NCBI RefSeq assembly: GCF_003056405.1
Contig: NZ_PYVZ01000005.1
Coordinates: 124,001 to 188,000 of the forward strand
Length of the DNA: 64,000 nucleotides
Source: Devosia indica
Lineage (GTDB): Bacteria; Pseudomonadota; Alphaproteobacteria; Rhizobiales; Devosiaceae
Direction of reading: 5' to 3'
Shown: positions 1-10,337 of the stretch, piece after piece
How the letters are laid out: each line of letters opens with the position of its first letter
How positions within the stretch are numbered: position 1 is the first letter of the stretch
The notes under the pieces: model-generated
What the model saw: only the letters and a program-made list of their open reading frames with translations
Databases searched by the model: none
Told to the model about the DNA's origin: nothing
Made by a program: the position numbers and the translations under genes

Positions 1-455
1 GTCAACACCACCCCGGTGATGGCCAGCAACACCCCCAGGATCTGGATGAACTGCGCCCGCACCCGGAAAATGATGAAATTGGCCCCCAGGATCAGCATGG
101 GCAGCGAGCCCTGCTCGATCGCCGAATTGACCGCCGTGGTGGTCTGCAGTCCGAGATAGAGAAAGCCGTTGAACAGCGCATAACCGACCGTGCCATAGGC
201 CATCAGCACCGGCCATTGCCGGCGCACCACGCCCCAGTCGCCCTTGAGGTGCGGCCAGGCAAAGGGCAGGATGAAACTGGTGGCCAGGACACAACGGCTG
301 GCCAGCAGCAGGAACGGGTCGATTTGCCCCACTGTCAGCTTGGCCGCCACCACATTGCCTCCCCAAAACAGGGGGGCCAGGACCAGGAGCAGATAGGGTT
401 GTTCCAGAATGCGGGCGAAAAAGCCGCTACTTTGCTGTGGTTGCGGCTTTGTCAT
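1..455 (-). CDS. DMT-family (EamA) transporter, 5' part only
   Basis: This is the N-terminal part of a drug/metabolite transporter, an inner-membrane permease. The coding strand opens with ATG at 455 and continues off the left edge, giving about 151 residues. The N-terminus MTKPQPQQSSGFFARILEQ is followed by hydrophobic helices, the first containing the FWGGNVVAAK motif typical of EamA domains (known for the family). Later helices include SFILPFAWP and GTVGYALFNGFLYLGLQTTT, the usual EamA helix-3 pattern. The substrate cannot be read from the sequence. The gene is transcribed away from purA. Confidence 0.85.
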   Translation of the reverse strand, partial: MTKPQPQQSSGFFARILEQPYLLLVLAPLFWGGNVVAAKLTVGQIDPFLLLASRCVLATSFILPFAWPHLKGDWGVVRRQWPVLMAYGTVGYALFNGFLYLGLQTTTAVNSAIEQGSLPMLILGANFIIFRVRAQFIQILGVLLAITGVVL

Positions 456-613
456 CGTCGCCCGGGTGATGTATGGACAATCGGACTTATCAGTTATTCG
501 GCCATAATCAAACCCGACAAAGGTGGCCGGGGGGACGTCACGTCCAATCATCGTGGGGGCCGGCGCTCAAGCTGCGGTCCCGTTTGTGTGCCTGCTTTGG
601 GGAAGACTGAAAT

Positions 614-1903
<1,290 letters not shown>

Positions 1904-1951
1904 CAAATTTTGCTAAAAGACTGCGCTGTCAGAGTGAGTACCAAGTAGCCA

Positions 1952-4012
1952 ATGGCGGATTACAAGGAGCTGTTGCGTCGGGCCATCTCGGCGCTGCCGG
2001 AGAATAACGGGGCCGCGCGTCGCGCGGTCTATGAAAAGGCGCGTTCGGCCCTTGTCGGGCAATTGCGCGCCATTCAGCCACCCCTTCCGGCACGCGATAT
2101 CACCCAGCATCGCCTGCAGCTTGAGGATTGCATTCGCCAGGTCGAGCAGGAAGCCAGCGAGGCGGTCATCAGCCTTGGGCGCGATGGCCCTCTGGCGACG
2201 CGCCCGGCCGCACCCCAACCGCGCACGGCAGCCGCCGCGCCGGTTGAACCCGAGGTCGAGGCGGAGGACGAGCCCGAAGCTGAGCCCGAGCCGGAAGCCC
2301 AGGCCGCATTCACACCGGAAGCCGAGCCGCTGGAGCCCGAGGAGGCCGACGCGCCATCGCTCGAAGATGACGCGGCTGATCTGGATGCCGATGAACCCAT
2401 TGCCGGCTCCGCGCCGGAGCCCGTTTCCAGTGTGGCCCAGGAACCGCCGTCCGCCCCGGCACCTGCGGCAGATCCCATGCCTGAACCGGCATCGGCCAAG
2501 CCCCCATCTATCGAGGATATCATCGCCCAGGCCGCTGAAACCGGCGGCGTAACCGTTTCGCGTGACCCGGACACCGGGCGCGACGACAAGGCGCCGGCGG
2601 CCGAGACGCCGCAAGGGCCCGTCGAACCGGAACGGCTTGGCAAGACCTTTTCCTTCTCCCGCCGCGACGCTGTCACCAGCGAGGCTGCAGGCAAGAGCAG
2701 CACGATCACGCCGTCCTCGCTCGCGCCGCGCATCGAACCCGTCATGGGCAGCACTGCGCTCGCCAGCCAGCCGGCCAGCGCCGAACCGGTGCTGATTGAC
2801 CCGCCTCTGCCCGTTGACCCGGCGCTCTCCAGCGTGCGCGAAGTCGAGGTGGAACAGGATGATGCCCGCGCCGCCGAGGGAGCCATCGAGCGGGCCATAG
2901 AAACCCTGGATCGTGAAGCACGCGGCGAAGCAACGCCGTCCCAGCCGCATCAGGCAGAAACAAGTCTGCCTGCCGAGGAGCCAGGCCCGGATAGCGATTC
3001 CAGCTTTGCCCCGGCGGATGCGGAGCGGCGCACCGGGACCGGGCTGACCATTTTCCTGATTGTCTTCGCCTTGCTGCTGGCCGGTGTCGGCGGAGCCGGG
3101 TTCTGGGCATGGCGCGAAGGCTATGTCGATCTCGACCAGATGTTCGGGCGCACCCAGACAGCGGCTGTGCAGCCCGAAACCACCGAGCAGCCCACCGGCC
3201 TGACCATGGACAACACGCCCACCGAGCCGGCAAACACGGAAGAAAGCGCGTCGGGGCCGGGCAATACGGCAACCACTTCTGCCACCGAGCCGACGAGCGC
3301 GCTCGAGGCCGGGGACGAAGAGCGGCTCGAGCCGACGCCAGAACCGGTCACCCCGACCGGCGATGAAACCGTGCTGCCATCGCTTGGCAGCGGCGAGGTC
3401 AAGACCGAAGAGCGCCTCTCGGGCGAAGACACCACGATCGCCGCGCCGGAAGATCCGGCAGCCAGCGTTGATCCCGCCGAACTGGCAGGCAATCAGTCGC
3501 TCCTGCTCGAAGCATCAACTGGCGGACAGGCCAGCACGGTTCCCTTCTCGGGCACGGTGGAGTGGACCCAGGGCACGGACGAGATCGGCCAGCCCACGCT
3601 TGTGGCCGAAGCCAGCATCCCGGCGCGCAACATGAGCGTCTCCATCCTTATTCGCAAGAATATCGATCCCAGCCTGCCTGCCAGCCACCTGATGGAAATC
3701 AGCTTCGACATCCCCGACACCTTCATTGGCGGGTCGATCGCCACGCTGGCAGGTGTTCTGCTCAAGGATGAGGAACTGGTGCCGGGCACAGCGCTGGCCG
3801 GCGCTGCAGCGCGCATTGTGGGCAATACGTTCCTGTTCGCCCTCAGCGCCGCGCCGGACGATCTGACCGCCAATACGGGCCTGCTCGACACGCAGCGCTG
3901 GATGGATCTGGCAATTGTCTATGGCACGGGCCGCAACGCTATCCTCACCCTGGAAAAGGATGAGGAGGCGCAGGCCCTGTTCGACACCGTTCTCGCCGCC
4001 TGGAAAGAGTAG
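1952..4012 (+). CDS. Pro/Glu/Ala-rich single-span membrane protein of unknown function
   Basis: I do not recognise a named family. The 686-residue protein starts with a short alpha-helical segment (about residues 1-70, containing RRAVYEKARSALVGQLRAI). A long acidic, proline-rich, low-complexity stretch follows (about 80-360). One strong transmembrane helix lies at about 364-386 (LTIFLIVFALLLAGVGGAGF), and a second disordered stretch runs to about 490. A folded C-terminal domain (about 500-686) begins near SLLLEAS and contains VEWTQGTDEIGQPTLVAEA. The layout suggests a cytoplasmic N-terminal arm, a long linker and a periplasmic C-domain. It may share the purA transcript (48-bp gap). Confidence 0.8.
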   Translation: MADYKELLRRAISALPENNGAARRAVYEKARSALVGQLRAIQPPLPARDITQHRLQLEDCIRQVEQEASEAVISLGRDGPLATRPAAPQPRTAAAAPVEPEVEAEDEPEAEPEPEAQAAFTPEAEPLEPEEADAPSLEDDAADLDADEPIAGSAPEPVSSVAQEPPSAPAPAADPMPEPASAKPPSIEDIIAQAAETGGVTVSRDPDTGRDDKAPAAETPQGPVEPERLGKTFSFSRRDAVTSEAAGKSSTITPSSLAPRIEPVMGSTALASQPASAEPVLIDPPLPVDPALSSVREVEVEQDDARAAEGAIERAIETLDREARGEATPSQPHQAETSLPAEEPGPDSDSSFAPADAERRTGTGLTIFLIVFALLLAGVGGAGFWAWREGYVDLDQMFGRTQTAAVQPETTEQPTGLTMDNTPTEPANTEESASGPGNTATTSATEPTSALEAGDEERLEPTPEPVTPTGDETVLPSLGSGEVKTEERLSGEDTTIAAPEDPAASVDPAELAGNQSLLLEASTGGQASTVPFSGTVEWTQGTDEIGQPTLVAEASIPARNMSVSILIRKNIDPSLPASHLMEISFDIPDTFIGGSIATLAGVLLKDEELVPGTALAGAAARIVGNTFLFALSAAPDDLTANTGLLDTQRWMDLAIVYGTGRNAILTLEKDEEAQALFDTVLAAWKE

Positions 4013-4018
4013 ACTGCG

Positions 4019-4657
4019 CTAGACGCGCTCCAGCCGGCCCGCGACGATCCGGTAATGTACGCTGGCGAGCGCCGCAATGTCGTCGGCATGGTGGCTGACC
4101 AGAACGGTGTGCCATTTGTGCCGGCGCGTCAGGTCGCCAACCAGTTCCCGCGTGGTCCGGCGCGTGTCGTCGTCCAGCGCCGAAAACGGTTCATCGAGCA
4201 GAAGGACAGGCCGATTGCGCAGCAGCGTCCGCGCCAGGGCAACCCGCTGCTTTTGTCCGCCCGACAGATTTGCGACTTGCTTGGCTTCGAAGCCGGCCAG
4301 GCCGACCTCGGCCAGGGCTTCCGCGACCTGCTGTAGACCGGTTGCCTTTGGCGTGCCGCGCGGCAGGCCCAGCGCCGCATTGTCCTGGGCGCTGAGATGT
4401 TCAAACAGATTGTCCGCCTGCAGCAACAGGGATACGGGACGCGCTTCGGGTGGGAACGACAACAGGTCTTCCCCATCCAGCGTCAGCGTGCCGCTCACCG
4501 GCGCAATGAAGCCGGCCAGGAGATCGAGCAGCGTCGACTTGCCCGAACCACTGGCACCGGAAATCGCGGTAACCTCGCCCGGCCTGGCCTCCAGGCTGAA
4601 GTGATAGGATTTCTGCTGCCCGGGATGGGCAAAGACCAGGTCATCGGCGCGGAGCAT
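4019..4657 (-). CDS. thiQ: Thiamine ABC transporter ATP-binding protein
   Basis: This is the ATPase of the ThiBPQ importer for thiamine and its phosphates, bound to the cytoplasmic face of ThiP. The 212 residues show Walker A GASGSGKST (34-42), the ABC signature LSGGQKQR, Walker B LLLDEPFSALDD and a switch His in VLVSHHADD. The short length without a regulatory C-domain fits ThiQ. Its start overlaps the end of thiP by 17 nt, so translation is probably coupled. It is the last gene of the riboswitch-controlled operon. Confidence 0.93.
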   Translation of the reverse strand: MLRADDLVFAHPGQQKSYHFSLEARPGEVTAISGASGSGKSTLLDLLAGFIAPVSGTLTLDGEDLLSFPPEARPVSLLLQADNLFEHLSAQDNAALGLPRGTPKATGLQQVAEALAEVGLAGFEAKQVANLSGGQKQRVALARTLLRNRPVLLLDEPFSALDDDTRRTTRELVGDLTRRHKWHTVLVSHHADDIAALASVHYRIVAGRLERV

Positions 4658-6233
4658 GGGAAATCCTTTCGATCAGGCGCGGCAGGCCGACAAAGGCGAG
4701 GATGGTGAAGATCAACAGCAAAGCTGCGATCGCCGCCGCATCATTGGATCTGTACGACCCAAGCGCCCGATACATCATCAGCGGCAAGGTCTGGAAATCC
4801 TGGGTGCCGAACAAGGCAATCACCCCCAGATCGCCCAGCGAGAAACAGAAGGCCAGCGCCAGCATCAGCCCGATATCGCGCCCGAGCAGCGGATATTCGA
4901 TGCTGACGAACTGCCTCCAGCCCGACAGGCCCAGCGAGCGGATCAGCTTGCCCCGCGTCCGTATGATCGCATCAAGCGGCGGACCGAGCGTAGCAATCGC
5001 GAAGGGCAGGGACAGCAGGCTATTGGCAATGACCACCACAATCGGTGCGGCTGTACCCACCGGCACGCCCATCGTGCGGACCAGCAGGAAGAACCCCAGC
5101 GACAGCACCACCGCGGGCACCGCCAGATAGGCAAAGGCCGGAATGCCAAGCAGGACACGCGCGCCCTGCCGATGCGCCGCGCTGCGGCCAAGGGCCAGCA
5201 TGAGGGCCAGGGCGAGCGTCAACAGAGCCGAACTGGCCCCGATGATGATACTGGTCGCGGTCGCACGCCAGAAACTGGCCTGGCCCAGCACCCGCAGCAA
5301 GCCGCTCGCCAGCCCGTCATAGAGCACCGACAGCAATGGCAGCGCAAAGCCGATGGCCCCCAATACCAGCACGGCCCATTGCAGCACGCGCACCCCGGCG
5401 CTGTCGCGCCAGCGCGGCTGGGTGGAACGGCTGAGGGCCGAGGGCACCGGGGTGAAGGCCGATGCCAGAAGAATAACAAGTGAACAAACGCCAATCTGCG
5501 TCAGCGCCAGGCGCACCGCCCCAACCAGATCGAAATCGAGCCGCACGGCCGTGTAGATGGCGACTTCCAGCGTCTGGTTCGCCGGCCCGCCACCGAGCAG
5601 CAACACGATGGGAAAGCTGGTAAAGGCCAGAAGGAAGATGATGGCACCCAGCCCCGGCAGGCTGCCCCGCAGCGCGGGCCAGTCGATCAAGGCAAAGCGT
5701 TGCCAGGCCGACAGGCCCAGCGACTGCCCCATCTTGAGCCGGCTTTGCGGAATGGCGTCGAGCCGGGCCAGCAGGATGCGTCCGGCAAAGGCCCCATCGA
5801 GAATGACATGGGCCAGCAGGATGCCCGAAAGACCATAGGCCGGGCTTTCAAAGCCAATGCCGAACAGGGCCTCGCTTGCCTGGTTGATCCAGCCGTTTCG
5901 CCCCCAGATCGAGAGCAGGCCGAACGCCACCACCATGCCCGGCGTGACAATGGCGGCCGCAAACAGACCCACCACCAGATCCCGCCCGGCAAAGCGCAGC
6001 CGGTTGAGCGCCCAGGCCAGCGCCGTGCCCACCAGCAGCGACAGCACCATGGTCAGTCCCGCCTGCAGCGCCGTCATGCGCAACAGGTGCGCAATATCCA
6101 CGCGCGATCCGCCCGACGCATCCGTGGCGGCATCCAGAATGGCCCAGAGCACGGCGGCGATGAGCGCCGCAATGATGAGGGTCAGTGTCGCTGCTGCGGC
6201 AACACGGAACGGGCGGCGGGGAAGGGTCAGCAT
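4641..6233 (-). CDS. thiP: Thiamine ABC transporter permease
   Basis: This inner-membrane permease of the ThiBPQ system has 530 residues and two fused permease halves, as usual for ThiP. Each half has about six helices and an EAA loop. The first EAA-like segment is around AIPQSRLKMGQSLGLSAWQR and the second around IRTRGKLIRSLGLSGWRQ. The coding strand starts at 6233 and lies between thiB and thiQ. A palindromic repeat occupies the 156-bp gap between thiB and thiP, so it would sit inside the operon mRNA. Confidence 0.93.
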   Translation of the reverse strand: MLTLPRRPFRVAAAATLTLIIAALIAAVLWAILDAATDASGGSRVDIAHLLRMTALQAGLTMVLSLLVGTALAWALNRLRFAGRDLVVGLFAAAIVTPGMVVAFGLLSIWGRNGWINQASEALFGIGFESPAYGLSGILLAHVILDGAFAGRILLARLDAIPQSRLKMGQSLGLSAWQRFALIDWPALRGSLPGLGAIIFLLAFTSFPIVLLLGGGPANQTLEVAIYTAVRLDFDLVGAVRLALTQIGVCSLVILLASAFTPVPSALSRSTQPRWRDSAGVRVLQWAVLVLGAIGFALPLLSVLYDGLASGLLRVLGQASFWRATATSIIIGASSALLTLALALMLALGRSAAHRQGARVLLGIPAFAYLAVPAVVLSLGFFLLVRTMGVPVGTAAPIVVVIANSLLSLPFAIATLGPPLDAIIRTRGKLIRSLGLSGWRQFVSIEYPLLGRDIGLMLALAFCFSLGDLGVIALFGTQDFQTLPLMMYRALGSYRSNDAAAIAALLLIFTILAFVGLPRLIERISHAPRR

Positions 6234-6260
6234 CGTCCAGAGCCCAGGTCTGCCACCGGA

Positions 6261-6370
6261 TCACCCCCACCCTTGATCCCTCCCCACAAGGGGGAGGGAG
6301 ACGATGAACGCAAGCGCCACAGCCCTGCGCCTCCCTCCCCTCGACGGGGAGGGAAAGAGGATGGGGTGAC
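6261..6370. repeat. Composite palindromic intergenic repeat (REP-like) between thiB and thiP
   Basis: Two inner hairpins built on TCCCC-ACAA-GGGGGA (about 6281-6296) and TCCCC-TCGA-CGGGGA (about 6336-6350) are flanked by outer arms TCACCCC (6261) and GGGGTGA (6363-6369) that also pair with each other. The whole block is therefore an imperfect inverted repeat of about 110 bp. Elements with CCCTCCCC...GGGGAGGG arms are common between genes in Hyphomicrobiales genomes (general knowledge). In the mRNA it could protect the upstream thiB message or lower thiPQ expression. Confidence 0.75.
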
Positions 6371-6389
6371 GCTCGGCATACGGGGCATT

Positions 6390-7394
6390 CTACTGCACTG
6401 CCGCCAGCATCTCGTCGATCCAGGCCGCCGAATTGGCCGTGATCTCGGCTTCATCCAGCACCAGGGTCTTGTCGGGCTGCGTCAGCCCCTGGAAGGCCGG
6501 GTCGAGTTCGCCCCCCAGGTCCACCACCGGGAACATCCAGTTGGTGGTCGGGATATTGGCCTGTCCCTCGGCCGAGGTCAGGAAGGCCAGGAAATCACGC
6601 GCCAGATCCTGCTGGTCGGAGGACTTCAGGATCCCGGCCACCTCGATCTGCGGGAAATGTCCTTCCTCAAACAAGGCCGCCTTGATGGTGTGATCGCCCT
6701 CATCGAAGATGTGATAGGCGGGCGAGGTGGTATAGGAGAGCACCATGTCCGCCTCCCCGTCGAGGAACAGCGCGTAGCTCTCGCTCCACTCGCGGGTGAT
6801 GGTCAGGATATGCGGAGCAAGCCCTTCCCAGATTTCCGGCGCCCTGTCGCCATAGGCGGCCTTGACCCAGAGCAGCAGGCCCAGGCCCGGCGTGGCCGAA
6901 CGCGGATCCTGAATGGCGATCTTGATATCGTCGTCGAGTGCGATCAGCTCCTCGAACGAGGCCGGTGGCGCGTCCATGGTGTCGGTGTCCCACATGAACG
7001 CGAAATGCGAATAATCGAATGGCACGAATTGCGCATCGGTCCATTCACCGGGCAGGTCGAGATGGGTCATGTCGAGCCCGTGATCGGCAAACAGCCCGGT
7101 TTCCCGCGCTTCTCCGGCAATGGCGGTATCGAGCCCGAGGATCATGTCGGCCTCGGTGCTTTCACCTTCAAGCTGCACCTTGCGCAGCGTACCGATCGAA
7201 GAGTCGGCGGCCACCCAGTTGACGATGCATTCGCAGGTGGCTTCAAAGCCGTCCTTCAAGGGGACACCCGGCCCCCATTCCGAGGCAAAACCGTCATAGG
7301 TGTAGATGGTGAGGACAGGCTTGTCCTGTGCGTGTGCCGTGCCGGACAATCCGGCAAGAAGGACCGCAAGCGCCAGTGAGCAGGATTTGACCAT
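6390..7394 (-). CDS. thiB: Thiamine-binding periplasmic protein
   Basis: This is the solute-binding protein of the ThiBPQ importer. It has 334 residues with a Sec signal peptide (MVKSCSLALAVLLAGLSGTAHA, cut after about residue 22). The mature protein shows family blocks LTIYTYDGFASEWGPG, VKAAYGDRAPEIWEGL and a C-terminal NIPTTNWMFPVVD. The ATG at 7394 follows the good ribosome binding site AAGGGAG. It is the first gene of the operon and lies directly behind a TPP riboswitch. Cys residues in FEATCECIVNW are within the mature domain. Confidence 0.95.
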   Translation of the reverse strand: MVKSCSLALAVLLAGLSGTAHAQDKPVLTIYTYDGFASEWGPGVPLKDGFEATCECIVNWVAADSSIGTLRKVQLEGESTEADMILGLDTAIAGEARETGLFADHGLDMTHLDLPGEWTDAQFVPFDYSHFAFMWDTDTMDAPPASFEELIALDDDIKIAIQDPRSATPGLGLLLWVKAAYGDRAPEIWEGLAPHILTITREWSESYALFLDGEADMVLSYTTSPAYHIFDEGDHTIKAALFEEGHFPQIEVAGILKSSDQQDLARDFLAFLTSAEGQANIPTTNWMFPVVDLGGELDPAFQGLTQPDKTLVLDEAEITANSAAWIDEMLAAVQ

Positions 7395-7477
7395 ATCGGT
7401 CTCCCTTCAAGTGGTGTGCGGCCATGGGTGAAGGGATGTGTCAATGGTCAAGGACGCGCGAAGGCACCCCTTGCCAT

Positions 7478-7561
7478 CTCGAACTTCCTCCGCCAGCATG
7501 ACCTGGTTCAGGTTCTATGGGTAACTCTCAGCTCCGGCAGCAACCGGAACACCCCAGCGAG
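7478..7561 (-). promoter_or_regulatory. TPP riboswitch (thi-box) upstream of thiBPQ
   Basis: Read on the minus strand, the leader contains the conserved thi-box pieces in order: CTGGGGTG, GCTGAGAG, ACCC, GAACCTGAACCAGG and TGCTGGCGGAGGAAG. A closing P1 helix can form between CUCG (7561-7558) and CGAG (7481-7478). This is the standard aptamer that binds thiamine pyrophosphate and shuts off thiamine genes. No clear terminator follows in the 83 nt before thiB, so control of translation initiation seems more likely than attenuation (inference). Confidence 0.95.
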
Positions 7562-7570
7562 ACGATGCGG

Positions 7571-7599
7571 ACCTTATTGAGAGTGAACCCAGAGTGCAA
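7571..7599 (-). promoter_or_regulatory. Candidate promoter for the thiBPQ leader
   Basis: On the minus strand TTGCAC (7599-7594) and TAAGGT (7576-7571) are spaced by exactly 17 nt. The predicted start, about 7 nt further on, falls a few bases before the TPP aptamer begins at 7561. The -35 element overlaps the GTG start codon of thiN on the other strand. The -10 match to consensus is only partial. Confidence 0.4.
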
Positions 7600-8289
7600 T
7601 CCCCCATCCCATCAACCGAAAAAACCCTGCTCAAATTTGACCGCCCGCTTGCCATTGTCGGCGGCGGCACCGTGGATGCAGGGCTGTTGCACGACCTCGT
7701 GGCGCGCAATGTCGCCCTGATTGGTGCCGATGGCGGCGGCAATACCATTGGCGCGGCCGGCCTGGTTCCCGAGGCCATTCTGGGCGATCTCGATTCGCTC
7801 GAGGATCGCGCCGTGTGGGAAAAACGAACGCGCGTCATCCATATCCCCGAGCAGATCACCACCGATTTCCAGAAGGCACTTTATTCCACAAGCGCACCGG
7901 TCACCCTGGCCCTGGGCATGACCGGCAAACGCCTCGATCACACCCTGGCGGCCCTTGCCGCCCTGCTCGAAGTCGCACCCCATCGCCATGTGCTGCTGGT
8001 CGATGAAACCGATGTGGCCCTGGCCATTTCGGGCCCCTTTTCATTCGAAGCCGCGGCCAAGGAGCGGATTTCGGTACATCCACTTGTGCCGATTGTCTTC
8101 GAGCGGACCCAGGGCCTCTATTACCCGATGGATGATTTGTTGCTCGATCCCGCCGGCCGGCTGGGCACCTCCAACCAAGGCACCGGCGGGCGCGTCGAGA
8201 TCGTGCCCAAGGACAACACGCCCTGGCTGCTGATCCTGGGCCGGGAACGCCTGTGGGATCTGGTGGAGGCCTGCCTGAGGGCGGACTAG
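7594..8289 (+). CDS. thiN: Thiamine pyrophosphokinase
   Basis: This enzyme transfers pyrophosphate from ATP to thiamine, giving TPP, the ligand of the adjacent riboswitch. The 231 residues include PLAIVGGGTV, GADGGGNTI and the diagnostic ILGDLDSL motif, then LALGMTGKRLDHTLAALAAL, which forms the second conserved block. The start is GTG at 7594 with only a weak ribosome binding site. An in-frame ATG does not occur before the conserved domain. It is divergent from thiB, pairing uptake with activation of thiamine. Its 3' end overlaps the convergent ABC exporter by 4 nt. Confidence 0.9.
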   Translation: MQSPIPSTEKTLLKFDRPLAIVGGGTVDAGLLHDLVARNVALIGADGGGNTIGAAGLVPEAILGDLDSLEDRAVWEKRTRVIHIPEQITTDFQKALYSTSAPVTLALGMTGKRLDHTLAALAALLEVAPHRHVLLVDETDVALAISGPFSFEAAAKERISVHPLVPIVFERTQGLYYPMDDLLLDPAGRLGTSNQGTGGRVEIVPKDNTPWLLILGRERLWDLVEACLRAD

Positions 8290-10103
8290 ACGGCTTCGCC
8301 CAGACGGAACTGCAGCTTGGCCAGTTCGGCGTAGCGGCCGCCCTTGGCCACCAGCTCGTCATGTGTGCCCTGGTCGATTATCCTGCCGCCATCGAGCACC
8401 AGGATCGTGTCCGCATCCCGGATGGTGGCGAGGCGATGGGCGATGACCAGCGTGGTGCGCCCTGCCATCAGATGCTCCAGCGCCACTTGCACCAATTGCT
8501 CGGATCGCGCATCCAGCGCCGATGTTGCCTCGTCCAGCAGCAGGATGGGCGCGTTTTTGAGTATGGCGCGGGCAATGGCGAGACGCTGCTTCTGCCCGCC
8601 CGAGAGCATGACGCCGCGCTCGCCCACCACCGTCTCATAGCCCTTTGGCAGGTCCGCCACGAAATCGTCCACCAGCGCCGCCTTGGCTGCCGCCGTCACC
8701 TCATCCATGCTGGCATCGGGTTTGCCGAACAGGATGTTCTCGGCAATCGTACCGGCAAAAATGATCGGCTCCTGCTCGACATAAGCGAAGCGTTGCCGCA
8801 GTTCAGCCAGCCGCACATCGCGAATATCGACCCCGTCGACGGCAATCGTTCCGCCGGTCACGTCATAGAAGCGCTGCAACAGGGACAGCATGGTCGACTT
8901 GCCCGAGCCCGAGGCACCGACCAGCGCCACTGTGCGGCCCTTGCCTACGGCAAAGCTGACATCGTCGAGGACCTTCTCGCCGGTCGCGCCGTCATAGGAA
9001 AAACTCACCCTGTCGAAGGTGACTGTGCCAAGGGCCGGATCGGGCAGCGCGACGGGGTGAACCGGATCGATGATTTCCGCCTTGGTATCGAGAATTTCCA
9101 CCAGCCGTTCGGTCGAGCCGGCGACCGTCTGCAACGAGCCCAGCACTTCCGAGACATTGGTCAGCGCGCCCGACGCCATCAGGGCATAGACCAGGAACTG
9201 GGCCAATTGCCCCGCCGAGACCGAACCTTCGAACACCGCGCGGGCGCCCCACCACACCAGGCCCACCAGTGCCGCCGTGCCCAGAAAGATCACCATGCCC
9301 ACAAGGAAGGCCCGGGCACTGAGCCGCCGGACCTCCGCCCGATAGCTCGCCTCGCTGCGCGCATCATAATGCGCGGCCTGTCCGGCTTCCTGGGTAAAGG
9401 ATTTGACGGTGCGGTTGGCCCCCAGCATCTCGGTCGCCATGGCCGAAAGGTCGGCCAGTGCATCCTGGGTTATGCGCGACATGCCGCGCAGCCGGCGCGA
9501 ATAGATCATCACCGGAGTGAGGATCAGGGGAAGCGCCACCACCACGGCCAGCGTCAGAACCGGACTGGTCAGGATCATCATGATCAGCGCGCCGGCAATG
9601 GTCACCAGGGAACGCAGGGCCAGCGACAAGTTGGACCCCACAGCGCTGCGGATCACGCTGACATCGCCATTGAGACGGCTGGTCAACTCCCCCACCCGAT
9701 GAGTGTCGAAGTAGCGGGACTCCAGCGTGAGCAATTGCGCAAAGACCGCTTGCCGCAGGTCGGCGACCACGCGCTCGCCAATCAGCGAGATGAAATAATA
9801 GCGGGCGCCGCTGGCCACCGCCATGATCGCGGCAATGCCGATAATCAGCCAGCCATAGCGCCCCACCATGTCCAGGTTCTGGGTGATGAAGCCCTCGTCG
9901 ATCGCCCCGCCCAGCACGGCCGGAATGGCGAGCGAGGAAATGGCAGATACCAGAAGAAACAGCACGGTCAGGCCCAGGCGCACCGGGTACCGCAGCAGAA
10001 ACGGCAGCAGCCGGCGCAGTGGCTTGAGTTGACGCGGCGCCGCCTTCACCTCTGAGACGAGCTTTTCGGGGTCTGTCTCTGAGGAAATGGCCTGGTCTGT
10101 CAT
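8286..10103 (-). CDS. ABC exporter, fused membrane and ATPase domains (MsbA/BmrA type)
   Basis: This 605-residue half-transporter has an N-terminal six-helix exporter domain (about 40-330) and a C-terminal ATPase. The ATPase shows Walker A GASGSGKST (about 400), Q-loop FAYVEQEP, signature LSGGQKQR, Walker B ILLLDEATSALD and switch His IAHRLATI. Half-size exporters work as homodimers in the inner membrane. Similar proteins export lipids, peptides or drugs, and the substrate cannot be decided here. It is monocistronic, convergent with thiN and divergent from rpmE. Confidence 0.92.
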   Translation of the reverse strand: MTDQAISSETDPEKLVSEVKAAPRQLKPLRRLLPFLLRYPVRLGLTVLFLLVSAISSLAIPAVLGGAIDEGFITQNLDMVGRYGWLIIGIAAIMAVASGARYYFISLIGERVVADLRQAVFAQLLTLESRYFDTHRVGELTSRLNGDVSVIRSAVGSNLSLALRSLVTIAGALIMMILTSPVLTLAVVVALPLILTPVMIYSRRLRGMSRITQDALADLSAMATEMLGANRTVKSFTQEAGQAAHYDARSEASYRAEVRRLSARAFLVGMVIFLGTAALVGLVWWGARAVFEGSVSAGQLAQFLVYALMASGALTNVSEVLGSLQTVAGSTERLVEILDTKAEIIDPVHPVALPDPALGTVTFDRVSFSYDGATGEKVLDDVSFAVGKGRTVALVGASGSGKSTMLSLLQRFYDVTGGTIAVDGVDIRDVRLAELRQRFAYVEQEPIIFAGTIAENILFGKPDASMDEVTAAAKAALVDDFVADLPKGYETVVGERGVMLSGGQKQRLAIARAILKNAPILLLDEATSALDARSEQLVQVALEHLMAGRTTLVIAHRLATIRDADTILVLDGGRIIDQGTHDELVAKGGRYAELAKLQFRLGEAV

Positions 10104-10337
10104 GGCTGAAACGCGCCGTTCTTGCTATTGGATCGGCCAGCGCCGAAGACCGCCCCCATATAAGGGCTGGTCTGACAGCCCGCAACCGCGCCGGGCAAAG
10201 CCATAGTGCCGCGCCGCATGTGTCGAACAACCGATTCTGTGGTCTTGCAGAACCCGCGCTTCTGCGCTAGGAAGCCGCCCAACACCAGTTTGATGCTCTC
10301 CGGGCGCTGCGGCGCCCGTTTGATTTGAGGCAAGGCC

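Noticed and set aside
5700..7379. Long plus-strand frame of 559 codons across thiP and thiB.
   Set aside because: It is a GC-rich shadow; its product is rich in Arg, Gly, Gln and His and matches no family, while both minus-strand genes are clear.
8253..10055. 600-codon plus-strand frame antisense to the ABC exporter.
   Set aside because: The exporter on the minus strand has all ATPase motifs; the antisense product has none.
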